A stretch of DNA of 64,000 nt from Mytilus californianus (Eukaryota; Mollusca; Bivalvia; Mytilida; Mytilidae): NCBI RefSeq assembly GCF_021869535.1, contig NW_026262668.1, forward strand, positions 64,076,058 through 64,140,057, given 5' to 3'. Below are positions 23,701 through 33,476 of the stretch, one piece after another; positions within the stretch are counted from its first letter, which is position 1, and each line of letters begins with the position of its first letter. The notes under the pieces are model-generated. The model was not told the DNA's origin. It was given only the letters and a program-made list of their open reading frames with translations, and did no database searches. The translations under genes and the position numbers were made by a program.

Positions 23701-26700
23701 TGTCTAATGTCAAGTAAGAAAACTTTCACCTTCTTCACACATTTAAATCAAAGTTATTTTTAGCACCTGTAAGGTCATATCTATGATCAGAGTTGTGAAT
23801 AATTCAATAAGCACTTTTCAAGTTGATAAGGAAATTATAGTAGATGAATGTGTTCCATTTAAATTTGCTGCCAGTTAAACTTTAAATTCAATATACCGGA
23901 GGTAATTCAAAGATTCATTTACAAAACTATGTCAACAAAGGATCATTTGTTTAGTGAGACAAATCCTTGAGTCAGCTGTAATGTAAAGAAAAACACACAA
24001 ATCAGAAAACACAAAGAAACTCCTAAGACTCGGCATTGATACTATTACATTGAAGTAGCAAAGCATGGTATCTTTCACAAAAATGAAAATATCTAACGTT
24101 AAAAATAGTTCAAATTAGATAGGGCCATTTCTTATTTTGGGTCCTCAATGCTCTTCTACTTCGTACTTTATTTGGCCTTTTTAATTACCGGTATATGATT
24201 AAAGTTACGCTGATGAGTCTTATGTAGATGAAAAGCGAAAAGTATGTCTGCCATACAAAACTTTAATCTTGGTATGTATGATGAGGTTTTTTATAGCAAT
24301 TTTGGTTGCAACATCTGTAACCATTCCATGTTATTAACTTTATATACAATTTTAATAAAGGCTCTGAAACAGCAAAGCTAGCTGAAAGCAAACTTTCCGT
24401 TTTTTTTTCTTTGTCCAATTGCACCGTCTTTCATCAACGATGGCCACTATAGCAAGTGGTCATAATTTTTTTCCTCATCTCTAAAACATTGTCAAAGCAG
24501 AACAGTGAAAATAGTATATGTACAGGGCCTAATCTAGGATTTTGGAGAGGGAGAAGTGACTTCTCCTTCCATGAGAGAGAAGGGAGAAGTGGTCAATTTC
24601 TTGGAGAAGTGAGATTCCATTACCGTTTCGGTTGCATAGTGTTCTCGTGCTTATCACTAAGGAAATTGTTTTATATGCAAAAAAAATATACTTGCAGTTT
24701 TTTCATGTTATTGTACAAAATGTATATGTAGAAAGTTCTTAATAAAACGGTTTAGACAATATAGTTGTTATTAATTCATTGATACCATTTGTACTGTCAA
24801 CTTGAATTGAAGTTTAAATAAAATGTGTTGCTTGGGACATGAGGGAGTAGCCTAGAAAAATTATTATGATGCATTAAATTCATGTGCATCTGCCTCAATT
24901 TATTTTTAAATGTCCAGAAAAATATGACTCCCAGTTTGCCTGATGAATTTCACATGACTAGGAATTTAATTTATATCACCACTTGTCATTATTTTGTAAA
25001 ACATTATTGAATGTCCAGGACATCATGTTACATGTAGTTGCAAATTGAGATTCTCGTTAAAGATTGTAAGCCTATAAATGAAAATATCTGTCAATCACAT
25101 ATTAATTAACCGATAAAGAGCTAATTTCTATCATTTTTAAAGATATCTTCCCTATCAACGAAATGGTCGTGAAAAAAAATCCACTGCTGATCACAGCGGG
25201 TCGTACGTATGCAATCACATTATCCACAAGCTGTCTTTCTACCTTTAATATTTCATTTTCTATTCAACATGTTCAATGAATATAATAAATCTACCGTTCA
25301 TTCCCACCCTTAACCTACCGAATAGTACAATTTGATCGACTCGTCATAAAAAAAATTAAAACAAATCAGCTGAGTGATTACGCAACATCCTGAGATAAAA
25401 ATCATTGTAAATGATAACTTTAACAGACGGTCAGTTTTGCGTTTGAATAGTTTTGAATGTTATATCCGAGGATGTTCAAAGTCGCCGTTGTATTTATTAA
25501 ATTTGATCGTCGACAGTATTAGTCCTGGCCGGGTCGTTTCGAAAATCTCGATTTTCCTTGTCAGGGGGTCTCATTGGGGGGTTCTGATCCCGCATCCCGC
25601 TTACTGTTTTGTCAGATTCCCGTATCCCGCTTACACTATGACTATGTACGTTAGCAATTCTCATTTTTTTTTTAATTTCCCGTATCCCGCTAGACATCAT
25701 TTCCCGTTTTCACGGCACAATAATTTGACTTTCACGTGTCACGCTTACAAAAAATCGGCAATCCCGCGTCAAGCTTAGACCCCAATGAGACCCACTTGTC
25801 AGTCGCCATTTTTTTGACCTGGGAGACTTGTAATTCACAAGTTGTCTCCCTTTTACCGATTTTCATAGCGATTTGACTTCGCCATGAAGTCAGTCGGCTG
25901 GCGAGATTTAGCGATTTTCAAAATTCTTTGGCGACTTAAATCGTCATTTCGCCGGCAAGATTATGGCCTGTATGTATGGTCTCCTTCCCAAATACTATGG
26001 GTTCAATTATTTTCGTGGGTACCAATTCTCGTGGATTGAGGAAAACTTGTATTTTTCGTGGATATTCGATGTCATTGTTTTGCGAGATTCTTCATAGATT
26101 TCTATATAAAATTTGTAACTGGTTGAACATTTAAATTCGTGATTCCCATGTACCCAGGAAAACCACTAAAAATTGGTATCCAATAAATAATAATCCACAG
26201 TACATGAATATAAGTCAAGTAACATGATTATAAAGTTTGTCTAAATACTGTGTGCATCTTTTTTTTTTTTTAATTGGAAATTTAAAAAAAATTTAATCGG
26301 TACTTTTAAAAAATAAAAAAAAATATAATGATAAAATGAGTAAGATATTATTTCTGATTGGACAAATATAAATGATTGTAAAGAACGAATTTTGTATTTT
26401 CTTGCTATATCTTGAATATCTGTGTATTATTTACTGTTTAATGTAATGGAAAAATTATGTATCACAATGGAAGGTTAACACAAAAATGTAAAACAAAAGA
26501 CTATGTTTTCCTCGGAGCGATATGTATACATATGATAGGATCCAGGTAATTAGAGGTGTCCAGTTTGTTTAAAATATTATGTCAAGTGATTATGGGATGT
26601 ATTTATTTCCCAAATTGTCAAGTACTATTTGTCTGTTACTGGGTAAGTTCAGTTTCATTTTTTAGACATAAACAAAAAAGAAAATTTTTAAAAGTGTTAT

Positions 26701-29700
26701 AAACACAGTTAGCCATTGTATGTAATTATTTGTGAATTTCATGAGTACAAAAACTTTCTTCATCAGTCAATTTTTAAAAGTTATATTATTCCAAAATATC
26801 TACAGGATTTTATGACTTTTTTTTCTCATTAAAAAATTGAGATTTTGTAACCCAAACCCCCATTAACCCCACAAAAAATGGCATTAAAATTGAGAAATTA
26901 TCAAAATTTTTCAATTTTAAACTAACATTTGCCAACTTTACATATTTTCTGTACAGTATAGAATAAGTCATTGAAAACTATAGTTCATTACACAATTTTC
27001 AAGATTAATTTCACTGTGAAAAACTAGAATAATTTACCAACAATACTGTTATGTAATTGTGTAATAGTCTTCAAACTGTGTGCATTGATTGTTTTAACAA
27101 GTAAATTCACTGATTTTGAGATAACGTTGGATACCTGAATGGCTCCTAGGGGTATGTAGGTGTTCACTGTGACATACAGGAAGTTTATATTGGACATTTT
27201 GTCAACTATCTAAGGATATATTTATTTCAGTTTACTATTGTAAGTTGTATTGTTTCTTTTATTGAAATATCTAAAGAAGTAATGAAGTTTATTGCCTTTT
27301 ATGATAAACTAAATTTATAACTTATTAGTATACTGAAACTTGTGTGAGTCTAAGGATTATAATAAACTTGGGATATATCTTATTGAAGGCATGGAAAAGT
27401 AAATAGACAAATAGTTTCAATGTTTTATTGCACAGATTAGCTATCTGATAAATGGTTTGATAAATGTGTTTTAACCATATATTTCAATCTCCAAGCAGTC
27501 TTTCCCCATTAGGGTTTCTTATGTATTTAAAATTTTCCAGTTGATCCCAGACAGGATATTTTCTTGTTTATTTCTTGCTTTTATGACAAAAAGAAAGCAT
27601 ATTTTGTAAAGTTAGTTTCCTTGTTTGAATTGTTGTACATTGGTCATTTCTGGGCCTTTTAGAGCTTGATGTGCAGTATGGATTTTGCTCATTGTTGAAG
27701 GCTGTATGTTGACCTATAGTTGTTTACTTCTTCATATGGTCCCTGGTGGAGAGTAGTCTAATTAGCAATCATACCAAATCTTCTTATTTTTAATCATTGT
27801 TTGTATAAAATAGGAATAAAGGAATAGAAGGTCTTAAACCTAAAATTATTAAAACCACTGAATGTCTAAAAATCCTAAAAATATGTGTAAGAATCTGATG
27901 TAACTAAACAGACAATGGAATAATATTTTAACCTTGAAAAGCCGTCAAACTTGGCATTCAAAAGTCAAGGCATTTATTATACCTAAGTATAACTTTATAT
28001 GCAATAAATTTATGATTTTATAAAATTTATTACTGCATTATTGGACCTCCCTAAGGGAATTACAGTTACATGTCATAAGTAAAGCAAATGAGTAATTGAG
28101 AAGTACATACTGATATATTATAACAACATTGCTTAAGGTATGTTATTCTAATTGTAAATGTGTGGGGACTAATGGACAAATCATCATGCTCTCAAAAAAT
28201 GAATTTACTCAATTTTATGGGGAAGTAGAGATCCCTTAGTATACAGACAAATCACTTCTCACTGAAGAGGGTCAAATCTCAAAATGCTATAATTTTACAA
28301 CATTTTTAAAAATTCAATTCTTTTTAAAATATATTGTGGTTCAAACTTTTAAAATATTAAAACTATAATATACAAAATATGTACCCATTAACCAGAGGAT
28401 CAACTGAGAACAGTAAATACTTGTTTACATCCTATCATAATCATTATATGCTGTGGATTGATTATTATTTGTGGGATATTAATTTTCATGGATTTCGTGG
28501 TTTAAGTTGAACCACTTAAATTGGTTCCCACGAAAACAAATGTATCCATTGTATTTGTAACTTGCTCAATGCCTTTTCCTATTATTACTTTTTTGATAGT
28601 CAAATTAAACTGCTTATATCTTCACATTTAAAAGGAAACAACTGCTGGAGGTACAAGGTCTTTCAAATCATCTAGAGAGTGCCACACTCTCTGCCTGAGA
28701 AGAACCCTTGCAACAACTCTTTGAGGGGTCCTAAGGTGGCCTGTTGCCAAGCCAAATTTTGTCCCTTTCCAATTTATCCTCATTTTCCAATGAAAGTCCA
28801 AATGTACCTCCCTTCATGCTTGTTGACCCCTATTAAAGAACTTACCTATTATATGTATTGTTAATTTGTTATCGTCCTGAACATGCATAAAATAGTTGCC
28901 ACTGGACGTTAAGCAATCAGCAATCAATCAATCAAATCATCTAATGTTAGCCTTTGAAGCAATATGATAGAAAGGGTACAAGGGTAAAATGTTCATTCCT
29001 ACTAAAGGATGTGTTCATCAATACCAATGCATTTACTTAGGTGGTATTCATCAATTTACAATAAATATATCTTTGAAGGAAAAATGTAAACTTGTATAGA
29101 TATTCATGTCTGCATAGGGTTCTATCTCTGAAAAAAACAACAATTGCATGTTTTGAGAACTTTTAGGTTTAAAAAAACTTCTATAAACAAGGGAAGGCAT
29201 AAAACAAACTAATATAAAAAATATTTCTGAATGGGGGTTCTATATCTGAAAAAACCTGGTTCACTCAGTAAGCAGGCTTTTTTATTTAACATTTCATGTT
29301 TTGAGAACTTTTAGGTCTACCAAGCTTCTATAAAAAGTTGGAAAAAAAACCTAAAATAATTAAACATCAAATTTTAACTGACTTTTACTACATTTTTGTT
29401 TTTTTTAATGTCAATTTATTTACTCCCACAATAGTGTTTTGGATTAGTTGAACAATAACTTAGACTATCAGTATAACGATAACCAAAAATAAACTGGTCA
29501 TACACAGAATGGTTGATTTGTACTTTTACTTTCATTTCCAGAATGAAGATTTGTAAAGCAATAATTTGATAAAATTGTGCCGGTGATTGGTAACCCTAAG
29601 CAATCAAAATTCAACTTATAAATTTGTTTGCGAAGGCATACATAAATTTTTATGATTTTACATTGTTCATGTGAACAAAATATATATATTTATATAATAC

Positions 29701-32700
29701 AAGAAGGTAATTTCAGATTTTTATTAAGAAACATAGATTGTATTCAAATTATGTGACATTTTTCCATTTTTATTGTAGGTCAGTTGTGTGAATCTAAAGG
29801 AAAGTGTGCTGACAATCCATGCAATCAAAATAATACAGCATACTGCTATCAGGAAGACAAAGAAAACGGATTTTACAACTGTACTTGTAACAGGGGTAGG
29901 AACATATTTACTCATTATTTAAAAGACATATTTACAGTATGTATGATAACATGTATTGATCAAAACTGATTATACTTTTGTGTACCGTGGATTCATTTAT
30001 TTTCAGAGATACCAATTTTCGTGGATATAGGAAAACTTGTATTTTCATGGATATTTGATTTCGTGGATTTACCGAAGTCTTAATTATACAAGCCTTAAGA
30101 AAATATACACTTCGTTAACAGTAAATTTTGTGGTTAACCTATTCGCACTAAATCCACGAAAAATTGGTATCCCAAGAATAATAATGAATCAACAGTACCT
30201 ATTATGATCATCAATATTTTGTGTTTAGTTATAGTAAACATGCAGAAATTCTTTTATATGTCCATCAAATTTGAAACCTTGTTGGTGATTGTCATTGTTC
30301 ATATCTTTGTGCTGAAAAGTATGAAACATTGCATCTCAACTAGAGGGATTTCAAATGCTTTCAACCTATTATATATCAGATGTTGTCCCCGCTTGCATTA
30401 TAAAGGGACATAACTCAAGAAAAGTTTAAGTGACTCCACCCAAATTCAAACTTGATCTGTTTTGTGTGGTAATAAGCATTGTGTATAAGTTTAATAACAT
30501 TTGGTTGAGGCAAACTAAAGTTAGAGAACGGAACTAATTTTGGGACGGACGTACATACGGACAAGGGTAACACTTAATTCCCCCTCTGCTGCGGTTGGAG
30601 GGGTTTAGGCATAAAAAATAGTTGGTAGTTCAATCTGATTTAATATGACTATGAATGTTAGCATATTTTAAGTACAAAAATTTTAACAATTTTAAATATA
30701 TTGCAGGATGGCAAGGTACCCATTGTGATGTTGACATAGATGAATGTCTCCAAGGAATCTGTCAACATTCCAGTACCTGTTCTAACTCACTTGGTGATTA
30801 CTATTGTGCTTGCACACCTGGTTATATTGACAAGAATTGTTCCACGGATATAAACGAATGTAACTCTCAACCATGTAAAAATGGTGGAAACTGCAGTGAT
30901 CAAGTCAATGATTTTTACTGTGATTGTAACAATACAGGTAGTTTTAAATCAAAGTGGCATTTTTTACATCTTACTGTGGGTTCATTATTATTTGTGGGAA
31001 AACAGTTTAAATGAATTTAATGGATAAAGGTAAACCATGAATTTAAAAAGTAAAATAACAAAAATACCGAACTCCAAGGAAAATTCAAATCAGAAAGTCC
31101 CTTATCAAATGGCAAAATCAAAAGCTCAAAAGCTCAAACAAATCAAATTAATGGAAAACAACTGTCATATTCCTGACTTGGTATAGGCATTTCCTTATGT
31201 AGAAAATGTTGGATTAAACCTGGTTTTATAGTTAGCTAAACCTCTCACTTGTATGACAGTTGCATAAATTTCCATTATATCGGCAACAATATGTGAACAA
31301 AACAAACAGACATAATAGGTAAAAATGTCATGAATAGGGGTACAGTTCAACCAAGTGCAATGTTTTCTAAAGGCTTGTATGCAAATTTGTGCAAAATCAA
31401 CAATTCAAGCCAGAAAACTAACGGCCTGATAAATAACAAAACAATTTACGACAAATAATGTTACAGACATAAACCAACAACAACCATTGAACTAGTTGAT
31501 ATACTAATGTTTAAATTTGTAAAATTCAACAGAGTAATAAAAGGTCAATGGAACTGAGTCCAGGGAAACAGATTGTGCATATAGGGGGTAAATTAACAAG
31601 ATTTTCTTGTAAATATTAATTTTTTTGATTTCAAGAATTTGCATGGTAGATGTGGATAGTTTAAATGAAAATTTTTTTCTATTTAAGGTTACATTAATAA
31701 AACGTGTGAAGATGATATAGATGAATGTGCCTCAGAAACCTGTGTCAATTCTGTCAGATGTGATAATTCTCCTGGTGACTTCTCCTGTACTTGTATTCCT
31801 GGATATGAAGGGAAAAGATGTTCTATAAAGGTATGGTACCAGTATGTTGTAAACAAGACTTGTAATTTGGATAAATAATTTTTTCTGGTTAGGATTAAAA
31901 AACTGTGTTCTTAAAACCTGTGATTAAAACCTTCTAGAAGAAATTTTTGGAACCATTGCAAGTGTCCCCCCCAAAAAAACAGATATTCAGCCTAAATCAA
32001 TGTCACACCTAAAGTTTCCTGATTGCCACCACATATTGGTTTATCATGAGATGTGCCACTGAGACCACCACTAATTATGACGCTGCACACATTTTTATGG
32101 GGGAGGGGGTATATTAATAGGTATCACCCTGTCCATACCATTGCCCATCTTTCAATTTCTGTCTGTCCATTTGCCTTATAAGTGCAATTCATTCTAATGG
32201 GCTGGATGGATAGTGATGAATGAAACTTTAGACAGTATTAGAACACTACATGAGGATTTCCATAAATGAAAATCATCCCTGCATAATATTATTAAGGGGA
32301 GATAATTGAATTTCTAGGGCAGGGGTATACTGTTGTGAGTTAATTCAAGGTCTAAATTTTACTAGATCTGCAATGTATCGGTAGAATAAGCCAGTTGCAA
32401 TTGATTGGGTAATGTGTAGCAAAGAATGCAACCTTTTTAGAATCTTTAAAACTTTGTATTTCTTTATAGTAATTCACACCTTCATAATACAAATATCTTT
32501 GTGAATGAATTACATCATACATCATGTTCAAACCGTGTAAGATATGAAGACAATATTCAAGTTTTTTTTTTTTTTTAAAACAACTGATGAGAGACAATGT
32601 TTTGTCTTTTTTGCACAGTTATTGTAACATATATTTATGTTTTTAGGATCCCTTTTACCAAAGAATAAATAATGAAAATGACATTATGTGGTATATCATT

Positions 32701-33476
32701 GGACCAGTTGTAGCTGTTATACTGATTGCTATTGTTGTTGGTAAGTTTTCTTTAAAATTACAGCTGTTTGTTATTTTGTTTTTATAATGCTATTTTTACT
32801 TTACCAGAGGAAAATCTAGTATGTTTTTTTAACTCCCCTGCAAACACAGAAATAAAAATATTCTTTTCTACTGGATGTATATTTCACATGAACATGCAAT
32901 TCTCCAGATAAAAAATATTAACAATAGAAGTTGATAGGAGAGATTAAATAAAATCTATGATTTGAAATTGTAAACATACAACACAACTGACTAAAATATT
33001 CAAACAAACATACAAATAAGCCTTAACAAAGATGCCAACAAAAACGTTTTTGTACTTGATAGTACATTCAGTATATAGTATACACTTTTCTTAACAAGAT
33101 GAAATCAACATTGTTAGAGCCTCTTGTGTCCAAATCAAAACAATCATCACCTAAACAAGTAGCAGCAAAGGAATGAATTGAGGAGATTTTTTCACACACA
33201 CATTCACTTAAAAATTGAAATATTAAGAATTGATAATTGTTTAAACTTGCAATAAATGAAATGTCATTCAGATTCAACAAAATTTATGATTTGAAAAAAT
33301 TCCTGTCACTATTAAACTGACTTGTTTTTTTAACAGTGATAGTTGTGTTTGTGTTATGTGCTCGCAGTAAAAGAGCAACAAGAGGAACATATAGTCCCAG
33401 TAGACAAGAAGTTACAGGGTCCAGAGTAGAACTGGGTCAAGTACTTAAACCACCACCAGAAGAAAGGCTTATATGA
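14584..33476 (+). CDS. crb: Short Crumbs gene, unit B (complete, 11 exons)
   Basis: Eleven exons join in frame to 525 codons plus stop. The N-terminus is a signal peptide (residues 1 to about 26, with a six-Leu core). Then come eleven EGF repeats, many starting with D-[IV]-D-E-C, a single transmembrane helix (about 464-488) and a 37-residue cytoplasmic tail, the length of fly Crumbs. Tail positions 6 and 9 are Thr (aPKC sites in fly), positions 10, 12 and 16 are Tyr, Pro and Glu (FERM-binding residues), and the last four residues are ERLI (ligand for Pals1/Stardust and Par6 PDZ domains). It should set apical membrane identity and junctions in epithelia. No LamG domain is present, unlike canonical Crumbs. 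The start is chosen because the ATG begins a textbook signal peptide and no acceptor precedes it. Introns are large and repeat-filled. Confidence 0.92.
14767..15839 (+). other. Unit B intron 1
   Basis: AT-rich, no ORF. Only a decayed fragment of a dispersed repeat near 15600-15645 is recognised. Confidence 0.4.
15840..15902 (+). CDS. crb: Unit B exon 2: first half of EGF2
   Basis: A 63-nt exon, phase 0 on both sides, with acceptor tacacag and donor gtatgt. It encodes [18 protein letters not shown], the first three Cys of EGF2. Being a multiple of three, it could be skipped without a frameshift, but that would break EGF2. Confidence 0.82.
15903..16483 (+). other. Unit B intron 2
   Basis: AT-rich intron of 581 bp; no repeat or gene signal recognised. 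Confidence 0.4.
16484..16631 (+). CDS. crb: Unit B exon 3: end of EGF2, most of EGF3
   Basis: Phase 0 in, phase 1 out; acceptor ttttcag, donor gtaaac. Completes EGF2 ([14 protein letters not shown]) and starts EGF3 ([15 protein letters not shown] to YQCVCPP). The intron interrupts the EGF just before the sixth Cys, a pattern repeated in the next five introns. Confidence 0.9.
17103..17289. mobile_element. Short TIR MITE in unit B intron 3
   Basis: Starts TACTGTAAAATAGTTATTTT and ends CCCATTTTACAGTAA, an inverted terminal match of about 12 bp. The interior is AT-rich and non-coding. It may be related to the element at 4028. Confidence 0.4.
17518..17691 (+). mobile_element. SINE with internal deletion next to exon 4
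   Basis: Same family as 1122 and 2079 but missing the middle (the B-box region is absent). An 11-bp target duplication TCAATTTTGAG flanks it (17507-17517, 17692-17702). The exon 4 acceptor AG is at 17716-17717, so only 26 bp separate the SINE from the exon. Confidence 0.8.
17718..17831 (+). CDS. crb: Unit B exon 4: EGF3 end and EGF4
   Basis: Phase 1 on both sides; acceptor ttatag, donor gtaagt. Finishes EGF3 (YSGKNC) and encodes EGF4 up to its fifth Cys ([16 protein letters not shown] to ICNC). A SINE insertion ends only 26 bp upstream of this exon. Confidence 0.9.
18150..18272 (+). CDS. crb: Unit B exon 5: EGF4 end and EGF5
   Basis: Phase 1 on both sides; acceptor tttacag, donor gtaatt. 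Encodes WQGKHC, then a calcium-binding-type EGF ([14 protein letters not shown] to FTCDC). The following 3.9-kb intron holds the tandem-repeat complex. Confidence 0.9.
18472..19557 (+). repeat. 539-bp tandem duplication with hairpin head
   Basis: Two near-identical copies start at 18475 and 19014. Each begins with a hairpin (GTCGAGCCTGCGACTTTTGT and its complement up to CTCGACA), then a GGC-rich stretch with two GGC units fewer in copy 1 than in copy 2, then a conserved body ending near TTTTGTGTTT. The whole lies in unit B intron 5. It looks like the head of a non-autonomous element, duplicated in place. Confidence 0.75.
19558..20655 (+). repeat. 147-bp tandem array
   Basis: Units start CTTATACTGTATGCAATAGG at 19558, 19705, 19852, 19999 and 20145, spaced 147, 147, 147 and 146 bp; more diverged units follow at about 20293 and 20438. 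Each unit carries TGACCTTGACCTCATTTTCA. The array closes with AGGCGAGACATTTCAGCGTG, which recurs at 21723 and looks like the element's end. Confidence 0.85.
20656..21753 (+). repeat. Second diverged copy of the 147-bp element
   Basis: Repeats the same units in altered order (TTATACTGTATGCCATAGG near 20654 and 21090) and includes part of the 539-bp body (CGTACCTTGCAAGGTCCTCA at 20841). It ends with the same GCGAGACATTTCAGCGTGTG terminus. The order suggests unequal exchange between copies. Confidence 0.7.
21981..22036 (+). repeat. (CATC)n microsatellite
   Basis: Degenerate CATT units pass into six or more CATC units, about 100 bp before the exon 6 acceptor. Confidence 0.85.
22133..22354 (+). 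CDS. crb: Unit B exon 6: EGF5 end, EGF6, EGF7
   Basis: Phase 1 on both sides; acceptor ttttag, donor gtaagt. Finishes EGF5 (KYC), encodes all of EGF6 ([14 protein letters not shown] to YEGKNC) and most of EGF7 ([13 protein letters not shown] to WKCSC). A (CATC)n microsatellite lies about 100 bp upstream of the acceptor. Confidence 0.9.
25565..25794. mobile_element. TIR MITE with 8-bp target duplication
   Basis: TIRs GGGTCTCATTGGGG (left) and its complement CCCCAATGAGACCC (right) bound 230 bp, flanked by the 8-bp direct repeat CTTGTCAG (25557-25564, 25795-25802). Inside, TCCCGTATCCCGC recurs three times. An 8-bp duplication fits the hAT superfamily; no transposase is encoded. Confidence 0.8.
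25990..26203. mobile_element. TACTGTGG-type TIR MITE, copy 2
   Basis: Left end TACTATGGGTTCAATTATTT and right end ATAATAATCCACAGTA. It shares inner arms with the copy at 9891. Confidence 0.6.
27650..27790 (-). repeat. Dispersed repeat, CAATGAG family (minus)
   Basis: On the minus strand it carries the signature GGTATGATTGCTAATTAGAC, a CTCTCCACCAG segment and CAACTATAGGTCAACATAC. Related pieces occur at 8268, 43020, 52065, 57825, 60230 and 63605. Confidence 0.5.
28453..28553. mobile_element. Short TACTGTGG-type MITE
   Basis: A compact palindromic copy: TGTGGATTGATTATTATTTG at the left, ending ACAAATGTATCCATTGTA. Shortest member of the family in the window. Confidence 0.45.
28630..28934 (+). 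mobile_element. SINE-like element with AATC tail
   Basis: Ends GCCACTGGACGTTAAGCAAT then CAATCAATCAATCA. Its 3' half matches the minus-strand element at 12912 and the fragment at 43405. The left boundary is uncertain and no clear Pol III boxes were found. Confidence 0.5.
29779..29895 (+). CDS. crb: Unit B exon 7: EGF7 end and EGF8
   Basis: Phase 1 on both sides; acceptor ttgtag, donor gtagga. Encodes GQLC (sixth Cys of EGF7) and EGF8 ([14 protein letters not shown] to YNCTC). The upstream intron is 7.4 kb, the longest in the gene. Confidence 0.88.
29983..30197. mobile_element. TACTGTGG-type TIR MITE, copy 3
   Basis: Starts TACCGTGGATTCATTTATTT, ends AATGAATCAACAGTA. Arms contain TTTCGTGGAT and its complement ATCCACGAAAA. 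It lies in unit B intron 7. Confidence 0.65.
30365..30607 (-). repeat. Single unit of the ~161-bp-core repeat (minus)
   Basis: Reverse complement of the family at 58480-59215: it contains, inverted, the TTGCCTCAACCAAATG core, the CGTCC-rich head and the GCAAGCGGGG end. Only one core unit is present here, against four at 58480. Confidence 0.6.
30707..30937 (+). CDS. crb: Unit B exon 8: EGF8 end, EGF9, EGF10
   Basis: Phase 1 on both sides; acceptor ttgcag, donor gtagtt. Encodes GWQGTHC, a full EGF9 ([15 protein letters not shown] to DKNC) and EGF10 to its fifth Cys ([15 protein letters not shown] to YCDC). Confidence 0.9.
30938..31687 (+). other. Unit B intron 8: repeat debris
   Basis: Begins with a TACTGTGG-type MITE end (about 30971-31010). 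Then about 500 bp of a dispersed repeat follow, with GAAAACTAACGGCCTGAT at 31415, a phrase also present near 60385. Confidence 0.45.
31688..31830 (+). CDS. crb: Unit B exon 9: EGF10 end and EGF11
   Basis: Phase 1 in, phase 0 out; acceptor tttaag, donor gtatgg. Finishes EGF10 (YINKTC) and encodes the membrane-proximal EGF11 ([15 protein letters not shown] to YEGKRC). Confidence 0.9.
31831..33336 (+). other. Unit B introns 9 and 10
   Basis: Introns 31831-32646 and 32741-33336 (exon 10 lies between). AT-rich, with no repeat or gene signal recognised beyond short poly(T) runs. Confidence 0.4.
32647..32740 (+). CDS. crb: Unit B exon 10: stalk and transmembrane start
   Basis: Phase 0 in, phase 1 out; acceptor ttttag, donor gtaagt. 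A short stalk ([12 protein letters not shown]) leads into a hydrophobic helix ([17 protein letters not shown]) that continues in the next exon. Confidence 0.92.
33337..33476 (+). CDS. crb: Unit B exon 11: transmembrane end and Crumbs tail
   Basis: Acceptor taacag; the stop TGA is at 33474-33476. Completes the helix (VIVVFVLCA) and encodes the whole 37-residue cytoplasmic tail. The FERM/aPKC motif is [13 protein letters not shown] and the terminal PDZ ligand is PPPEERLI. This tail is diagnostic of Crumbs and fixes the identity of the gene. Confidence 0.96.

Larger units (their letters stand above)
22355..29778 (+). other. Unit B intron 6 (7.4 kb)
   Basis: Contains an 8-bp-TSD TIR element (25565-25794), TACTGTGG-type MITEs (25990-26203, 28453-28553), a minus-strand dispersed repeat (27650-27790) and a SINE-like element (about 28630-28934). 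The rest is AT-rich with no gene seen on either strand. Confidence 0.5.

Noticed and set aside
24456..24731. 91-codon + strand ORF in unit B intron 6
   Set aside because: Low-complexity GGAGAAGTG-rich stretch with no recognised domain or splice context.
25374..25778. 134-codon ORF with repeated FPYPA phrases
   Set aside because: The phrases are the translated CCCGTATCCCGC repeats of the 8-bp-TSD MITE.
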